Positions 8,542 through 19,332 are shown, counted from the stretch's first letter. The stretch is 64,000 nt of DNA from Batillaria attramentaria (GCA_018292915.2 JACVVK020000055.1:2274501-2338500); one strand, 5' to 3'. Notes: generated by a model from the sequence alone, not told the origin. A program made the numbers and translations.

Positions 8542-11054
8542 TCATGCGCTTTAGGGCAGCAGGGTTGATCAGCTCTCATCTTTTTCTTTGTTTTCTTTCT
8601 TCTTCTTCTTTTCCTGACACTGATTTTGACACCAACAGCTGCAGGAAGGTTTCCTCTTTGCAGATGTATATATTTTGCCTATGTTTTTGTTGGATTTCTA
8701 AAAGAAATTTGACTTGGGAAAAAATCTGTGGAATGCTGGTTGAGGCACTATTGTGAGTTCCTGCTCAGGACTGGTTCAGTGAGTGGCTGTGTATTGACTG
8801 TGTAGCTGTTTACAAGAATGGTGCAGCAACTTGAGAATGTGTACTCCAGGGAAAGACTATTTCATGTTGGATCTACATGCACTTCCCAGCTGCTGTGCAC
8901 TGAGACACTCAACAGGTGCAGGTATCTTGGATTAGTAAACAAGAAGACACACAGAGGACTGAACGGAGGTAAGAACTTTAAACACTGTGTACCTAAACCT
9001 CCACCATCCACCACCAACCATACAACTACATGTATACACACAGGACACCCAGGGGCTGCAGGGAGATCTGTTCCTACTACAACTATCAAGGTAGGCATGT
9101 TGAATGTGCAGTCTGTCTCCCCCAAAACAGTTGATGTTTATGATTGTGTGACAGATCATCAGTTTGACTTGTTTTTCATGACTGAGACTTGGTTAAAGGA
9201 AAAAGGTGATGAAGTGGCCATAACTGAACTGACACCCCCTGGCTATACATTCCTTCATGTTCCGCGGACTACAGGACGAGGAGGTGGGATTGGAGTTCTT
9301 TTTCGTTCCCATCTTAGAGTAAAGTTGGAAGAATCTGATGGTCCCTTTAGGTCATTTGAATCTCTCACTATGACCCTCACTATGACCCTCACTCTTGCAA
9401 AGCGCACTACCAAGTTGGTGTGCTTGTACCGCCCCCACCCTCCAGAAGAAACAAGACATCAAATGCTCTTTTCCACGAGGAGTTTGAAATGCTGGCCACC
9501 GGCATCTCCATGTCTAAAGACTATATTTTGATCCTTGGGGATTTCAATTTCCATTATGACAACCAGAACGATGCTGACACCAAACGCCTTGTGCAGTTGT
9601 TTGATACACTTGACTTCTGTCAACTGATTCATGCTCCTACGCACAATCGTGGTCACACCCTGGATTGGGTGGTAACTCGTCTTCCTTCAGGAGATTTTAT
9701 TAAGTCCACGAGTGTTGACGACTTTCAGATTTCCGACCATTTCTTGTCACGGTCTGCACTGATTTCTGCCGTCCACCATGTCCCAGGAAAACGATCCTAT
9801 GTAGGAACATTAGAGGCATAGACAGGGAGGCTTTCCGTCAAGACTTGATGAAGACGTCACTTGTCAACAGTTCTCTTTCTGATGTGGATGAGCTGGCAAC
9901 ACAGTACAACACCACTCTGAAATCTCTTCTGGACAAGCACGCACCAGAGACCGAGAAACGAGTGACACACCGTCCCGATACTTCATGGTTCTCAGAAGAT
10001 GTTCACGAAGAGAAGCGGAAAAAGCATCATGCTGAGAGGGTGTGGCGACATACACGTCTTGAAGTCCACAGACAGCTGTACAAGTCAGCAAGGAACAGAT
10101 ACAACAAGGCAGTAAAGAGTGCCAAGTCAGATTTCATTGTAAACTCTCTGTCTACATCTGATCCACGCAGGCTGTACTCCATCGTGAACAACCTCCTTGG
10201 TAAGAAAGAGACATCCACTGTTCTCCCCGAGCTAGATGAAAAAAACTGCTGCTGATACACTCTCATCCTTCTTCTCTGACAAGATTACCAAGATAAATGA
10301 TGAGTTACAAGTTCTTAAGTCCACAATCTCTTCTGTTGAACCGACCTCACCATCCTTCAATGGTTCACCACTTAACAAGTTCACACCGGTGACGAATGAC
10401 CAACTCCAAGAAATCATCCTGAAGTCAAACAAGACCTTCTCACCGAATGTTGATCCGGTACCAACAAAGCTAGCGCTGGAGTTCCTTGACATCCTGCTTC
10501 CAGTGATGGTCAACATCATCAACATCAGTCTGGCGACTGGCATAGTCCCTACAAGTTTCAAGAAAGCTGTTGTGCAACCCATCATCAAGAAGGCTGGGCT
10601 TGACCCATCAGCATGTAAGAACTTTCGCCCAGTGTCCAACCTGCCCTTTATATCCAAGCTGTTGGAGAGGATCGTGGCCGAACAGCTGGTTCAGCACCTG
10701 AGCGGTCACAACTGACGACACCAGTAAGAAGAGGCACGGTGCGCGGTCCTTCAAAAATGCGGCGCCAAAATTGTGGAACTCTCTCCCTGAGACAGTGAAG
10801 GAGGCAGTCAGCATTACCGCATTCCGTAAGCGCCTGAAGACTCATCTCTCCAGTGCCGCGCGCCAGTAATCATCTACAGTTTTTTTGTTTTTTTTTTTTA
10901 CTATCTTTCCTTTCAAAACCTCTCCCTAAGCTCTTTGTGGCTTGCGCGGCTTTAAGCCCTAAAAACTCACTCACTCACCCTCTCCCTAAGCGCCGTGAGC
11001 ACTCAGTCAGGGTGGAGCCGTGCGCTATATCAAGTCTCCATCATCATCATCATC
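8542..11054 (+). mobile_element. Internally deleted CR1/L2-like LINE inside the Gypsy LTR, copy A
   Basis: It begins tcatgcgctttagggcag directly after the LTR base c8541 and ends in a (ATC)n tail (ccatcatcatcatcatc). Such microsatellite tails and weak or absent target duplications are usual for CR1/L2 elements. It encodes endonuclease and the start of RT, then jumps to the C-terminal tail motif, so most of the RT is missing. It is in the opposite orientation to the host Gypsy. Confidence 0.8.
8818..10867 (+). pseudogene. LINE ORF2 remnant: endonuclease + N-terminal RT + C-terminal tail, copy A
   Basis: Pieces in three frames. Endonuclease N-part at 9091-9430 (MLNVQSVSPKTVDVYD, then FFMTETWLKEKG). 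Endonuclease C-part at 9420-9821 with catalytic GDFN and SDHF motifs. A linker and RT start at 9845-10715 (SKLLERIVAEQL at its end). The frame then breaks and a KNAAPKLWNSLPETVK / FRKRLKTHLSS tail follows, ending at 10867. The RT catalytic block (including FADD) is absent. Relative to copy B there is a 12 bp duplication near 9370, a 6 bp loss near 9455, an extra A near 10240 and four extra bases near 10598. Non-functional in both copies. Confidence 0.8.
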
Positions 11055-11405
11055 ACCAAAAGATACCATGGTAATAAATAATATACCTAAGATACAAAAG
11101 ATATAAATAATTATATCTAAGAGCGCTCAGTTCTAGAACGTTTTAACGTGCTCGACGCTGAGATGATACCTCGGACGATGGTCAAGCGCGCAGATGTGCA
11201 GTTTTAGAAGCCGCAGACAATACCACAGGCGGCGGAAAATAGAACTGGCTTGGCAGCTCTACCACAGCATCACAACAGCTGATGCTCTCGCGGACCAGCA
11301 CCCACGCTGAATCCCGGATACGGGCAGTCAGGCTCCCACCCCTTCAGTCGTCGCAGGGCCACGAAATTCTCCACACGACAAGGGTCTAGAGGGCAGCTAC
11401 TGGCT

Positions 11406-12240
11406 CCCGAAAAAAACAGCCACTCGGGCTAGAACCCCTGTGCAAATATACACTATTGTAAGTCTTTGGACTCAACTAGCACATACTGCCTACCTATGGG
11501 ATAACATTAACCCATGATACAAACTAGCGAACGCTCCTATGTTACGAACGCTTAAGGAAACTGCACATACTACTAAGCGTTAAAGGTAGAAGCTTACAGC
11601 TGTCGCATCGGACAAGTCAGCAAAATATACAGACAGGTCAGTGTTAACAAACTCACTGGTAAAACGCGAAACATAACACGGAAAATATCAGATATGAACT
11701 ATTTACCTCCATATGCAAGATGCGAGGGGTTACAGACGGTAGACCATAGAAGACAACGGACGAAAATACGTGCCATCTCTGGAACGGCCGTGTCGGTACT
11801 ACCGGGCCAAATGCGAATAGCAAGTCAATCAGGATGGCTTTTATACCATTAGGGCGAACAGGGTGAGTACCGCACAGGATACACCAGCATCACGTGTAAA
11901 ACGGGTTACCTGTATCGACTTTGACAAGGGAAACGGATAGGTCAGCATATTACACACAAATGTCCCGTGTAAAACCTTCACTAAGGGATACATGCGTGGC
12001 CCATGTAGAAAATAGGGTACGTGTGCCACACAGTACATAGTTACGATGCATACGGAAATCATACCGGCACATGATTTACCCTTCACAACCCGTCATACGG
12101 AAATCATACCGGCACATGATTTACCCTTCACAACTGAAGGCACACATCCGTGACATCACCCCCCTCCTCCAGTAGAAACCGACAGGTTTCTCAACATGGG
12201 GGTCGAAACAGTGAGACAACCAATGTCTACACCACTAGCT
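11406..12240. other. Internal Gypsy region, no coding signal
   Basis: No domain is recognisable. A ~50 bp direct duplication (catacggaaatcataccggc) occurs at about 12047 and 12097. Confidence 0.4.
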
Positions 12241-12600
12241 GATCCGATCCTGATCGCGACAGGCAATCGGCAAATACATTGAGCTTACCCTGGACAGGCT
12301 CAATGCGAAATCTGAACTCCTGGAGAGCAAGGGCCCAGCGAGTTATCCGACAGTTCTTGAACTTGCCTGAAGTGAGATAGGACAAGGGCCTCTAACTGAC
12401 TGTTGTACTTAACACTGGCAACAGTTTCGCCTTGAAGCGACGGCAACGCCGAACCGACGTGATACGAACACGCAACATCGGCCAAATCAGATGAAGCGTG
12501 AAAAGCAGAAGCACAGTTCCGTTTTAATTCACTGGAATCAACCCTAGGTGGGTCAAATCCTACAGGTTTCCATGTGGAACGGGACCAAAACAAACACAAG
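12240..12600 (-). pseudogene. Gypsy RNase H C-terminal remnant, copy A
   Basis: Minus strand 12372-12262 reads RITRWALALQEFRFRIE, then GKLNVFADCLSR, the classic end of Ty3/Gypsy RNase H (R..RWAL.LQEF.F.I....GK.N..AD.LSR). Upstream (12600-12380) another frame is open (HASSDLADV...), possibly the earlier part of the same domain after a frameshift. A stop follows shortly after the LSR motif. Copy B keeps the same state. Confidence 0.75.
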
Positions 12601-13274
12601 TTTTAACATTACGGTTGAAACTGCAAATTAAATGAGTCAAATCAAATCGAATCAAATATTACAAGTGAAAGAGCGCATTAACTCAACAGCAACGCGCAAA
12701 CAAGCATCATGCAGAGCACCAAGTCGTCAAAGCCAGTGACGTTTTGTCACTAAATACATGCGATCGGAATAATCAAACGCACATTAAGAAAAAAGCAACA
12801 TGGAATGAATGTGGGCGTTTGCCAGACACAAAAGCATGCGAAGCCAGACACAAAAGCATGCGAAGCAAGACACAAGAGCACGCGAAGCAAGTGAAGTACC
12901 TATGGGTTTTCAGTTGGGCATCCCACCAAGTAACTGAAAAGTTTAGAACAAAATCTCGCAGAGTTCAAAGTAACTAATACAAATATTAACAGCAAACATA
13001 CACAATAATACACGGTAAAACACAAAAATACACAAAGACAAACAGTGGTGGTGCGGGATCCAACACAAGGTGCCCTACCGGAGGATAGACAAGAGGTAAC
13101 GAAAAGGTGGAGCTGGGAAGACAGACAGACTGTACAAAAGAAAGGCAAGAAGACTAGTCCCTTACGGCAGTCGGAAAACACAGACACGCCGACCCGTACG
13201 AGGCTGGAGACGGGGAAAACTAAACACAAGATGACAAGCTCATTCAACCCAAGGGTAGGGAAGGTGGGGCCCTA
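12601..13274. other. Internal Gypsy region, no gene recognised
   Basis: Contains a short imperfect repeat (acacaaaagcatgcgaag three times near 12826-12880). Open frames on both strands (12744-12977, 12900-13247, 13045-13275) are low-complexity or opposite to the element and match no domain. Confidence 0.35.
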
Positions 13275-13465
13275 AGTGAGATTTAGTAGGACTTCGTACG
13301 GAGAACTTCGCAGAGCAGCGTAACCCACTTACATGTAAATTAGGCTCACACGGCAGAGGCCGCGAGCTGCGATTGGCTAATGGCACCCGCAACGTGCCTA
13401 ATTTACATGTAAATGGGTTACGCTGCTCAGCGAATTCCTCCTACGAAATCCTACTAAATCTCACT
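13275..13465. mobile_element. Foldback MITE with ~75 bp arms, copy A
   Basis: The left arm starts agtgagatttagtagga and includes gtaacccacttacatgtaa. The right arm is its reverse complement, ending tcctactaaatctcact. The centre is about 45 bp. It sits about 40 bp from the Gypsy LTR. No target duplication could be fixed. Confidence 0.75.
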
Positions 13466-13503
13466 ACTCTACTACTAAGTTAGGAGAGGAACGGGGTCAC
13501 CAC

Positions 13504-13959
13504 TGTCACGACCGTGTGTGCTGCAAAGTGTAGGTGTAGGTGCGTGCTTTTTAGTAGCTCTCACTCACACGCAGTCGCACGACAGTAACTGACACCGAGA
13601 CGCGCGTGGGTTCACACCACCAGAATATTCTTGGCAAGACAAACAGTCATAGCATAACGCGTCAACAGTACAGTTACAACACACAAATGATATGAAGCTG
13701 AATAAACGGTGCACCAAAAGATATCAAGGTAATAAATAATATACCTAAGATACAAAAGATATAAATAATTATATCTCCACAGGCGGCGGAAAATAGAACT
13801 GGCTTGGCAGCTCTACCACAGCATCACAACAGCTGATGCTCTCGCGGACCAGCACCCACGCTGAATCCCGGATACGGGCAGTCAGGCTCCCACCCCTTCA
13901 GTCGTCGCAGGGCAATGAAATCCTCCACACGACAAGGGTCTAGAGGGCAGCTACTGGCT
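13504..13959 (-). repeat. 5' LTR of the Gypsy remnant, copy A
   Basis: 456 bp, the uninterrupted LTR. It carries a ~105 bp deletion relative to the split LTR. The minus-strand 3' end is CGTGACA, followed by the putative primer-binding site. Confidence 0.75.
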
Positions 13960-14140
13960 GGTCCAAGCGAACGTACATGGGACAGAACTGTACTGGGCAG
14001 GGGTGCTTTACCGTATTTTCAGCTTCTGCAGTTTTTGTCAGACCCCTTTTCCTTCTTTTTGTTTTTGCTCTTACTGGTTCGCTGAGCGATCATTTCAGAT
14101 ACAAAGTTAACGTTGGGGAAAACAAACAATAACGACACCA

Positions 14141-14435
14141 CCGGCCCCCGTAGTGTAGTGGTTAATTAGCACTTCGGACCATGGACCGGGAGACCGGCGT
14201 TCGAGTCCCGGCCGAGGCAAGCGGGATTTGTTCTACCTAGGTCGGCTACTACCCAGAGTGATCGTGCTATGGGCCCAATGTGGAGGCTGTTGCCACACAG
14301 CCGAGATTCACCCACCACGGGTGCGACTTTGGGTGTGCTTCCCTTGGTATGACAAGTCTTATGATGTGGATGATTACACGGCCGGCACCGCAGGTGCCGT
14401 AGTTCCCGGGCCTGGTTAATGCCGGGATATTTATG
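14141..14435 (+). mobile_element. tRNA-derived SINE, copy A
   Basis: Starts ggcccccgtagtgtagtgg (A-box-like) and has ggcgttcgagtcccggcc (B-box-like) about 45 bp later, followed by a ~210 bp tRNA-unrelated body ending cgggatatttatga. It abuts the broken edge of the 7TM fragment. It is not a functional tRNA, because there is no 3' acceptor half. Confidence 0.75.
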
Positions 14436-14911
14436 ACTAACCAGGCTATCACACAGGCCACAGACGCCGACCATCTTTCAAATCGAATATTGGTGTACGG
14501 AAACCACAGAACAATGAACCGATCCAGCGTGATAAGGCAAATGATGAAGGCCGACAACTCACTTGGCAAAGGAGACAAAAACCCTGCTGTTTTACAATAA
14601 AAGCTTTCTGTCCACCTTTCTCTGAAAAACACGTAGTTTCCGCGGGACATACCGTCAGTAGCACCGACAATGGCTAAATAAACACCCATCAGAAAATCGG
14701 CCAGACACAGATTCCCCACGAAAACATTAAATCCAGACTTACTTGTGCGCCAGTGGACAAAAAACCGGAAGAGAAAACATGCATCCCAAATGCAGACAGC
14801 GAGCAGATGAGCCATAAGGACAACCGATAAAAAGTCAGACCTGAGCAAGTCTTCAAACGATGACAGTTCATCCATAGGGTCATAACAATTCTCCGGTTGA
14901 AACAGAAACAT
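14436..14911 (-). pseudogene. Truncated GRL101-like 7TM fragment, copy A
   Basis: The minus-strand frame starting near 14911 (MFLFQPENCYDPMDELSS...) matches the neighbouring receptor from about residue 997 (MDELSS) to residue 1144 (VACVIAWLV). That covers TM1, TM2 (NLCLADFLMGVYLAIVG), TM3 with LDRFIVL, and the start of TM4. Homology stops at gcctggttagt, where the SINE begins; the frame then runs into SINE sequence to 14267. TM5-TM7 and the whole ectodomain are absent. The frame itself has no stops, so decay is recent or the segment is constrained. It lies about 400 bp downstream of the full gene on the same strand. An alternative cassette exon is possible but has no support. Confidence 0.8.
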
Positions 14912-15318
14912 CGAGTTTCCAACCTTCTCCTTTTATATAGTCAGTAAACAAACGACAACTCAGCTCTGCTTTTCACTCTCAAGAGCTCACTCATGTTTAT
15001 AGCGTTCATCGCATATAATGGTGTTTCAGTCAAATTTGTATTTACCGGCACAAATTTGGAGAAGGAACTAAATAGTTTTACGGGATGTTCCATTCCCACC
15101 TCGTATTTTACGATGAGTAATTAGAATCTGTTTGTGTCTGCCCCTGCGCATTGAGACCAATCTCTAGGTGACGTTAGATTGCCCAACAGGGACAAACAGA
15201 ATGGAGGGAAGGGGATAGAGTGATGGGTGTGGGGAGGATGCAACTGTCCTGAGGATCACTATTCTGTTTTGTTGTTGTTGCTGTTTTTCTCTCTACTACA
15301 TCCCTGATCTTCGTTTCT
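14912..15318. other. Spacer between receptor gene and fragment
   Basis: Probably includes the 3' UTR of the receptor gene (minus strand). I see no canonical AATAAA in the expected orientation and no other feature. Confidence 0.4.
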
Positions 15319-18300
15319 TCAAAACTCTCCAACGTTAACTTCTCCAAAGCTGTTTTGTTCTGCCTTCCTGTGTCTATAGTTCGGGACTGTCTCTGATGCT
15401 GTGGCCATTTTCGCTTCGAGTAATGTCATTATTTTTTTCTCCACCTTCTCCCTTTTTCGCTCCAAAACCACGTTATATGTGTAGAGGAAAGGGTTGAGGG
15501 CGGAGTTCAAGGGTAAGACAAAGATCGCCAGAATCACGTTCAGTTCACCAGGAATCGGGACACCTGCTGAGGCAAGAAGACTCAAAAGTCCGATTGGAAA
15601 CCAGCACAGAAAGTCAGACACCACCACAGACATCAGACGACGAGCGATTATTACCTCTTTGGATTTCTGGTTCTTGTCTGTGGCCAGAATGTTTGACTTG
15701 ACAGACATGAAAATGAAAGCTTGCCCAGCTGCGATCAGCAAAAACAGAGTGAAGTTGCAGATGATCATGACACCAACTGCGTAGCCATGTCCGTGGAATG
15801 TTCGTCTGGTAATCGGCAAAGGGATGCAGATTCCTGACTGACTGTAGAATTCCCAGTGGGCCGTGATGGGCAAGAGAGGAACTCCAGCGAGCGTCAGGCC
15901 AACTAACCAGGCTATCACACAGGCCACAGACGCCGACCATCTTTCAAATCGAATATTGGTGAACGGAAACCGCAGAACAATGAACCGATCCAGTGTGATG
16001 AGGCAGATGATGAAGACGGACAACTCACTTGACAACAGGCAAATAAATCCTGCTATTTTACAGGAAATGCTTTTTATCCACGTCTCTTCAAACAACACGA
16101 AGTTTCCGCGGGACATACTGTCAGCGGCACCGACTATGGCTAAGTAAACACCCATCAGAAAATCGGCCAGACACAGATTCCCCACGAAAACATTAAATCC
16201 AGACTTACTAGAGCGCCTGTGGATAAAGAACCGGAAGAGAAAAGAGACCACGTTCCCAGACGCAGACAACGAGCAAATGAGCCATAAGGACAACCGATAA
16301 AGATCAGACCTAAGCAGGTCACTACACGATGAGAGTTCATCCATGTTGGCAGAACATCTACCAAAGTTCACATCAAAGAACTCAGGGAGAATGGCTTCAC
16401 AACAGAACCTGTAGTTGTCAGAATAAATCCTTGTCAGTTTCGTCGATGCTCTGAACATGTCACCAGGAAAGTTCCTAACCGGACTACCTCTCAAATCTAG
16501 AATGGTCAGCCTCGGTATTGGCGAAAACCCTGTCTTGCCGATGGTTCTTAGTGCACTGAAAGACACGTTTAGAACTGTAATGCCTGAAAACTTAGAAAAT
16601 ACAGAGGTGTTCAAAATGTGTAGCTCTGTGTAAGAGAGGTCCACACAACAGAGAATGTTCTGTACGGTGCCAGCCGATCCAGAATCCAGAGAGACAAGTG
16701 GATTTCCAGCCAAAATTAAAATATTTAAATTCTTCAGCGCCAAGAACACATCGGTCTCAATATGCTCAATTTCATTGTGACTTAAGTCCAACTCTCGTAA
16801 GTTGGGAAAATTCATTTGCTGCACGGTTTTTAAGCCGCATGAGGACAGTTTTAAAAAGACGATGTACAAGTTGGTTGTGAAATGAGCCATGCCAGAGTGA
16901 GTGGCATCCAGGTAGCGGACATTGGTCAGCTTGTGGAACGGGACTGGCCGATCACAAACAAACGCCAGTCCATGACAACGGCAGCCATCAGGACACGTCA
17001 AGTCACAGAAAACCTCGTCATCACGCTGCGGACAATGGGGCACGCCGTCACACAGGTTGTCAAGATGCACACACACACGTGAGGCTCGACAACGGTAGAA
17101 ACCGGGACACTGGAAGCTGTCACAATCCGCTTCATCTTCACCCAAGGGACAGTCGTTTATAGTATTGCATCGCATGTACACGGGCAGGCAGTATTCGTGA
17201 CTTGGTGGACAGCGAAAGTGAGTTTCGGGGCAGTTTTCTGAAGCGTTCATGGGAATTATTGACCAGTTTCTGTATCCGTTTATATGAATGATGGCTGGCG
17301 GTTGTGCAGGAGTAATCAGGGATATATACTGTTTAGCTGATGGAGGCGTCAACGATATACAGTATAATTCGCCTGTCTCATCTAGGCATTCTTCGATGCC
17401 GTCACAATAAGTAGTAATAGCATTTACACATTGTTTAGAAGATAAGCACAGCATCCCAAGACCACAGTTAGCCGGTGAATCTCGGACACAAGAATACTCG
17501 TCTGAGTTATCACTGCAGTCGTTCCTGAAATCACACACCAGAGTGTACGGCAAGGTTTCGTTTGTCAAGTCACAAAGAAACATGGCCACGCTGCTAGAAC
17601 CCTGAAAAGTCCGTACGTTTCCTGTTGATATCGACAGACTCTGTTCAGAATGCTCCTTAAAGGAAGATATTTCACAACGTAAAGAACTTTCCGGCGCCCC
17701 ACAGCCACTCTGTTTGTCACATTTCAGAAAGTCGTAGACTACGCGGCCTCCTGGGCACACAAAGAGTGGAACTGCAGAGGTTTTCAATTTTTCCTCTTGG
17801 AGTTTCATGTGTGGGAATTCGACTTGACCTTTCAATACGCTATCTTTCTTTGGTGGTTTTAATTTTAGTTTAAATTCACAAATGCAGGTATCTTTTACGG
17901 GACTATCTCCGGTATTGTCCCAGTTGAAAACAGTGTAGGAACCTACGAAAGCCATTCTTTTAGTAGTAAACATACTTTTCTTCTCACGTGTGATAAACTT
18001 TGGAGGTTTTAAAAAAACCGGAACTGTGTTGTCAACCCAACGCCATCTTCCCCCGTACATGTAATGCGAATATCGCGGAAGAGCGCTTTCCAGACCAATC
18101 CAAACATGTTCGGTCTTTTTTGCAAATTTTAAAACTGTCCAAAACGCCTCCCATTCCTTTTCTGTTCTCATCACGGGGAGATCTCCTTGTCTGTCGCGAC
18201 ATTTTGTACGTGCAGTGTCCCAAGACAAACTTGACTCTACCCACTGATATGTCGTAGGGTCACAATGGAACAGTTTGTAACACTTGTCATTTACCGCAAC

Positions 18301-19332
18301 GCCACCGTCACACTCTGAACTGCTGAAAGGACAATGCCCCCCTTCGTCCTCTCCCCCATGACACTCCGGTATCACATTACACTGCAGGTGCTGCTCGAAG
18401 CTAGAATAGTAAGGCACTGCGCAGTCCCACAAACCACTGAAAGCGTAGGCATATTTGTGTGGGATCGAATCAGGTATAGGATGGAATGAAAACAACATCC
18501 GGAAACCTGCGTAAACGCTGTCATTTGCTCGGTAAGCGAAGACTACTGTAATCGAGTGGTGGTACACATATGTCGAGAGATTCATTTCGTCACAGTTTGA
18601 TCTATGAACATTGCTGTTATACTGTGCGTACAGTAGCTGTACATAAGGCGTATTGCAACGTCTGCCACCGTCATTGTGAAGACCGTATGAGTTGAAACTT
18701 ACCATAACCACGTGATCCTCGGGAACGACCAGTTGATAACTTGCATTAATATTCTGTGGCCACTGTCTGGAGATGTCGCCATACGCCCATGTCTGAATGT
18801 ACCCGGACACTGATGACGTAAAGTTCACTTGTAACGTGTTTGTGGGTAATATTTGGGTGGCCTGTAACGTTTTCTGGACACAAGATAGACAGACTGTGTG
18901 ATCGTACAATTCAGCCAGACGCAAATCACTTTCATTATGCGTCACTAAGGTTTCTAGTCTTGATTTGTTTCCGTCTGACTCAAGTGTTGCGAAGTTTCTG
19001 ACGTGAATGTCTGGAGCCTGATAAGTGACCCTGCTGGAAACTGTCAATGGTTCTACAGTGTCTGTATCGTAGTCTACAGTTTTACCTGCACGTGAATCAC
19101 TGGGAAACACACAGACTGAGAACACTAATATTGCGGGCACCAGACATGTGTGTCTCATACAGCTAAACACTCTCTTTTTCAAAACAAGAGCACTCATTTT
19201 TTCGTTTTTCTTAAATCTGTCAACTCCTTTGAATCGAAATATCATACCAAACACACATAACTTAAGCTTTTGCTTTAAAGGTTTGTTGATATTATTGTTG
19301 CTGTTGGGCTTTCTCTGAGTTACTGTTGACAC
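15319..19332 (-). CDS. GRL101-like G-protein-coupled receptor (CUB/LDLa/CTLD/LRR/7TM), copy A
   Basis: Plasma-membrane rhodopsin-family receptor with a very large ectodomain, close to Lymnaea GRL101 and the relaxin-receptor (type C LGR) group; ligand unknown. The single 1337-codon frame has no introns. Met46 (19197) is the likelier start because residues 46-83 form a signal peptide (basic, then CLVPAILVFSVCVF). Order: CUB-like ~148-282; LDLa-like 303-334; C-type lectin-like 341-486 (WDTARTKC, WIGL, WRWVDN); LDLa modules ~596-615 (partial), 623-658, 701-737 and 742-776 with DxxDE-type acidic ends; Cys-rich cap 780-793; about seven LRRs 803-970; Cys hinge 977-993; 7TM 1011-1290. The 7TM part has LCLADFLMG in TM2, LDRF in place of DRY, CWFP in TM6 and NSALNPFLYT in TM7. 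Short basic C-tail. It is the only intact-looking gene in the cargo. Confidence 0.92.
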   Translation of the reverse strand: MSTVTQRKPNSNNNINKPLKQKLKLCVFGMIFRFKGVDRFKKNEKMSALVLKKRVFSCMRHTCLVPAILVFSVCVFPSDSRAGKTVDYDTDTVEPLTVSSRVTYQAPDIHVRNFATLESDGNKSRLETLVTHNESDLRLAELYDHTVCLSCVQKTLQATQILPTNTLQVNFTSSVSGYIQTWAYGDISRQWPQNINASYQLVVPEDHVVMVSFNSYGLHNDGGRRCNTPYVQLLYAQYNSNVHRSNCDEMNLSTYVYHHSITVVFAYRANDSVYAGFRMLFSFHPIPDSIPHKYAYAFSGLWDCAVPYYSSFEQHLQCNVIPECHGGEDEGGHCPFSSSECDGGVAVNDKCYKLFHCDPTTYQWVESSLSWDTARTKCRDRQGDLPVMRTEKEWEAFWTVLKFAKKTEHVWIGLESALPRYSHYMYGGRWRWVDNTVPVFLKPPKFITREKKSMFTTKRMAFVGSYTVFNWDNTGDSPVKDTCICEFKLKLKPPKKDSVLKGQVEFPHMKLQEEKLKTSAVPLFVCPGGRVVYDFLKCDKQSGCGAPESSLRCEISSFKEHSEQSLSISTGNVRTFQGSSSVAMFLCDLTNETLPYTLVCDFRNDCSDNSDEYSCVRDSPANCGLGMLCLSSKQCVNAITTYCDGIEECLDETGELYCISLTPPSAKQYISLITPAQPPAIIHINGYRNWSIIPMNASENCPETHFRCPPSHEYCLPVYMRCNTINDCPLGEDEADCDSFQCPGFYRCRASRVCVHLDNLCDGVPHCPQRDDEVFCDLTCPDGCRCHGLAFVCDRPVPFHKLTNVRYLDATHSGMAHFTTNLYIVFLKLSSCGLKTVQQMNFPNLRELDLSHNEIEHIETDVFLALKNLNILILAGNPLVSLDSGSAGTVQNILCCVDLSYTELHILNTSVFSKFSGITVLNVSFSALRTIGKTGFSPIPRLTILDLRGSPVRNFPGDMFRASTKLTRIYSDNYRFCCEAILPEFFDVNFGRCSANMDELSSCSDLLRSDLYRLSLWLICSLSASGNVVSFLFRFFIHRRSSKSGFNVFVGNLCLADFLMGVYLAIVGAADSMSRGNFVLFEETWIKSISCKIAGFICLLSSELSVFIICLITLDRFIVLRFPFTNIRFERWSASVACVIAWLVGLTLAGVPLLPITAHWEFYSQSGICIPLPITRRTFHGHGYAVGVMIICNFTLFLLIAAGQAFIFMSVKSNILATDKNQKSKEVIIARRLMSVVVSDFLCWFPIGLLSLLASAGVPIPGELNVILAIFVLPLNSALNPFLYTYNVVLERKREKVEKKIMTLLEAKMATASETVPNYRHRKAEQNSFGEVNVGEF

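Larger units (their letters stand above)
8333..11405 (-). repeat. 3' LTR of the Gypsy remnant, split by a LINE, copy A
   Basis: 8333-8541 matches 13504-13714, and 11055-11405 matches 13715-13959. The junction bases aacggtgc and accaaaagata are contiguous in the intact LTR. This LTR retains about 105 bp (gagcgctcag... to ...ccgcagacaata) that the other LTR has lost after ataattatatct. Confidence 0.8.
8333..13959 (-). mobile_element. Ty3/Gypsy LTR retrotransposon remnant, copy A
   Basis: Two long direct repeats bound the region. One is split (8333-8541 plus 11055-11405) and one is continuous (13504-13959). On the minus strand each LTR ends GGTCGTGACA, and the right-hand one is followed by g-TGGTGACCCCGTTCC, a plausible tRNA primer-binding site. 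The internal part (11406-13503) is only about 2.1 kb. It keeps the end of RNase H (12262-12372) but no gag, protease, RT core or integrase that I can find. A LINE is inserted in the left LTR and a foldback element lies next to the right LTR. No clear target duplication. Confidence 0.7.

Noticed and set aside
14141..14222. Functional tRNA gene
   Set aside because: Only A-box and B-box regions resemble tRNA. The 3' acceptor half is replaced by a SINE body. The same applies at 25557, 45367 and 56803.
14228..14419. 63-codon plus-strand frame
   Set aside because: Falls wholly in the SINE and is antisense to the receptor fragment.
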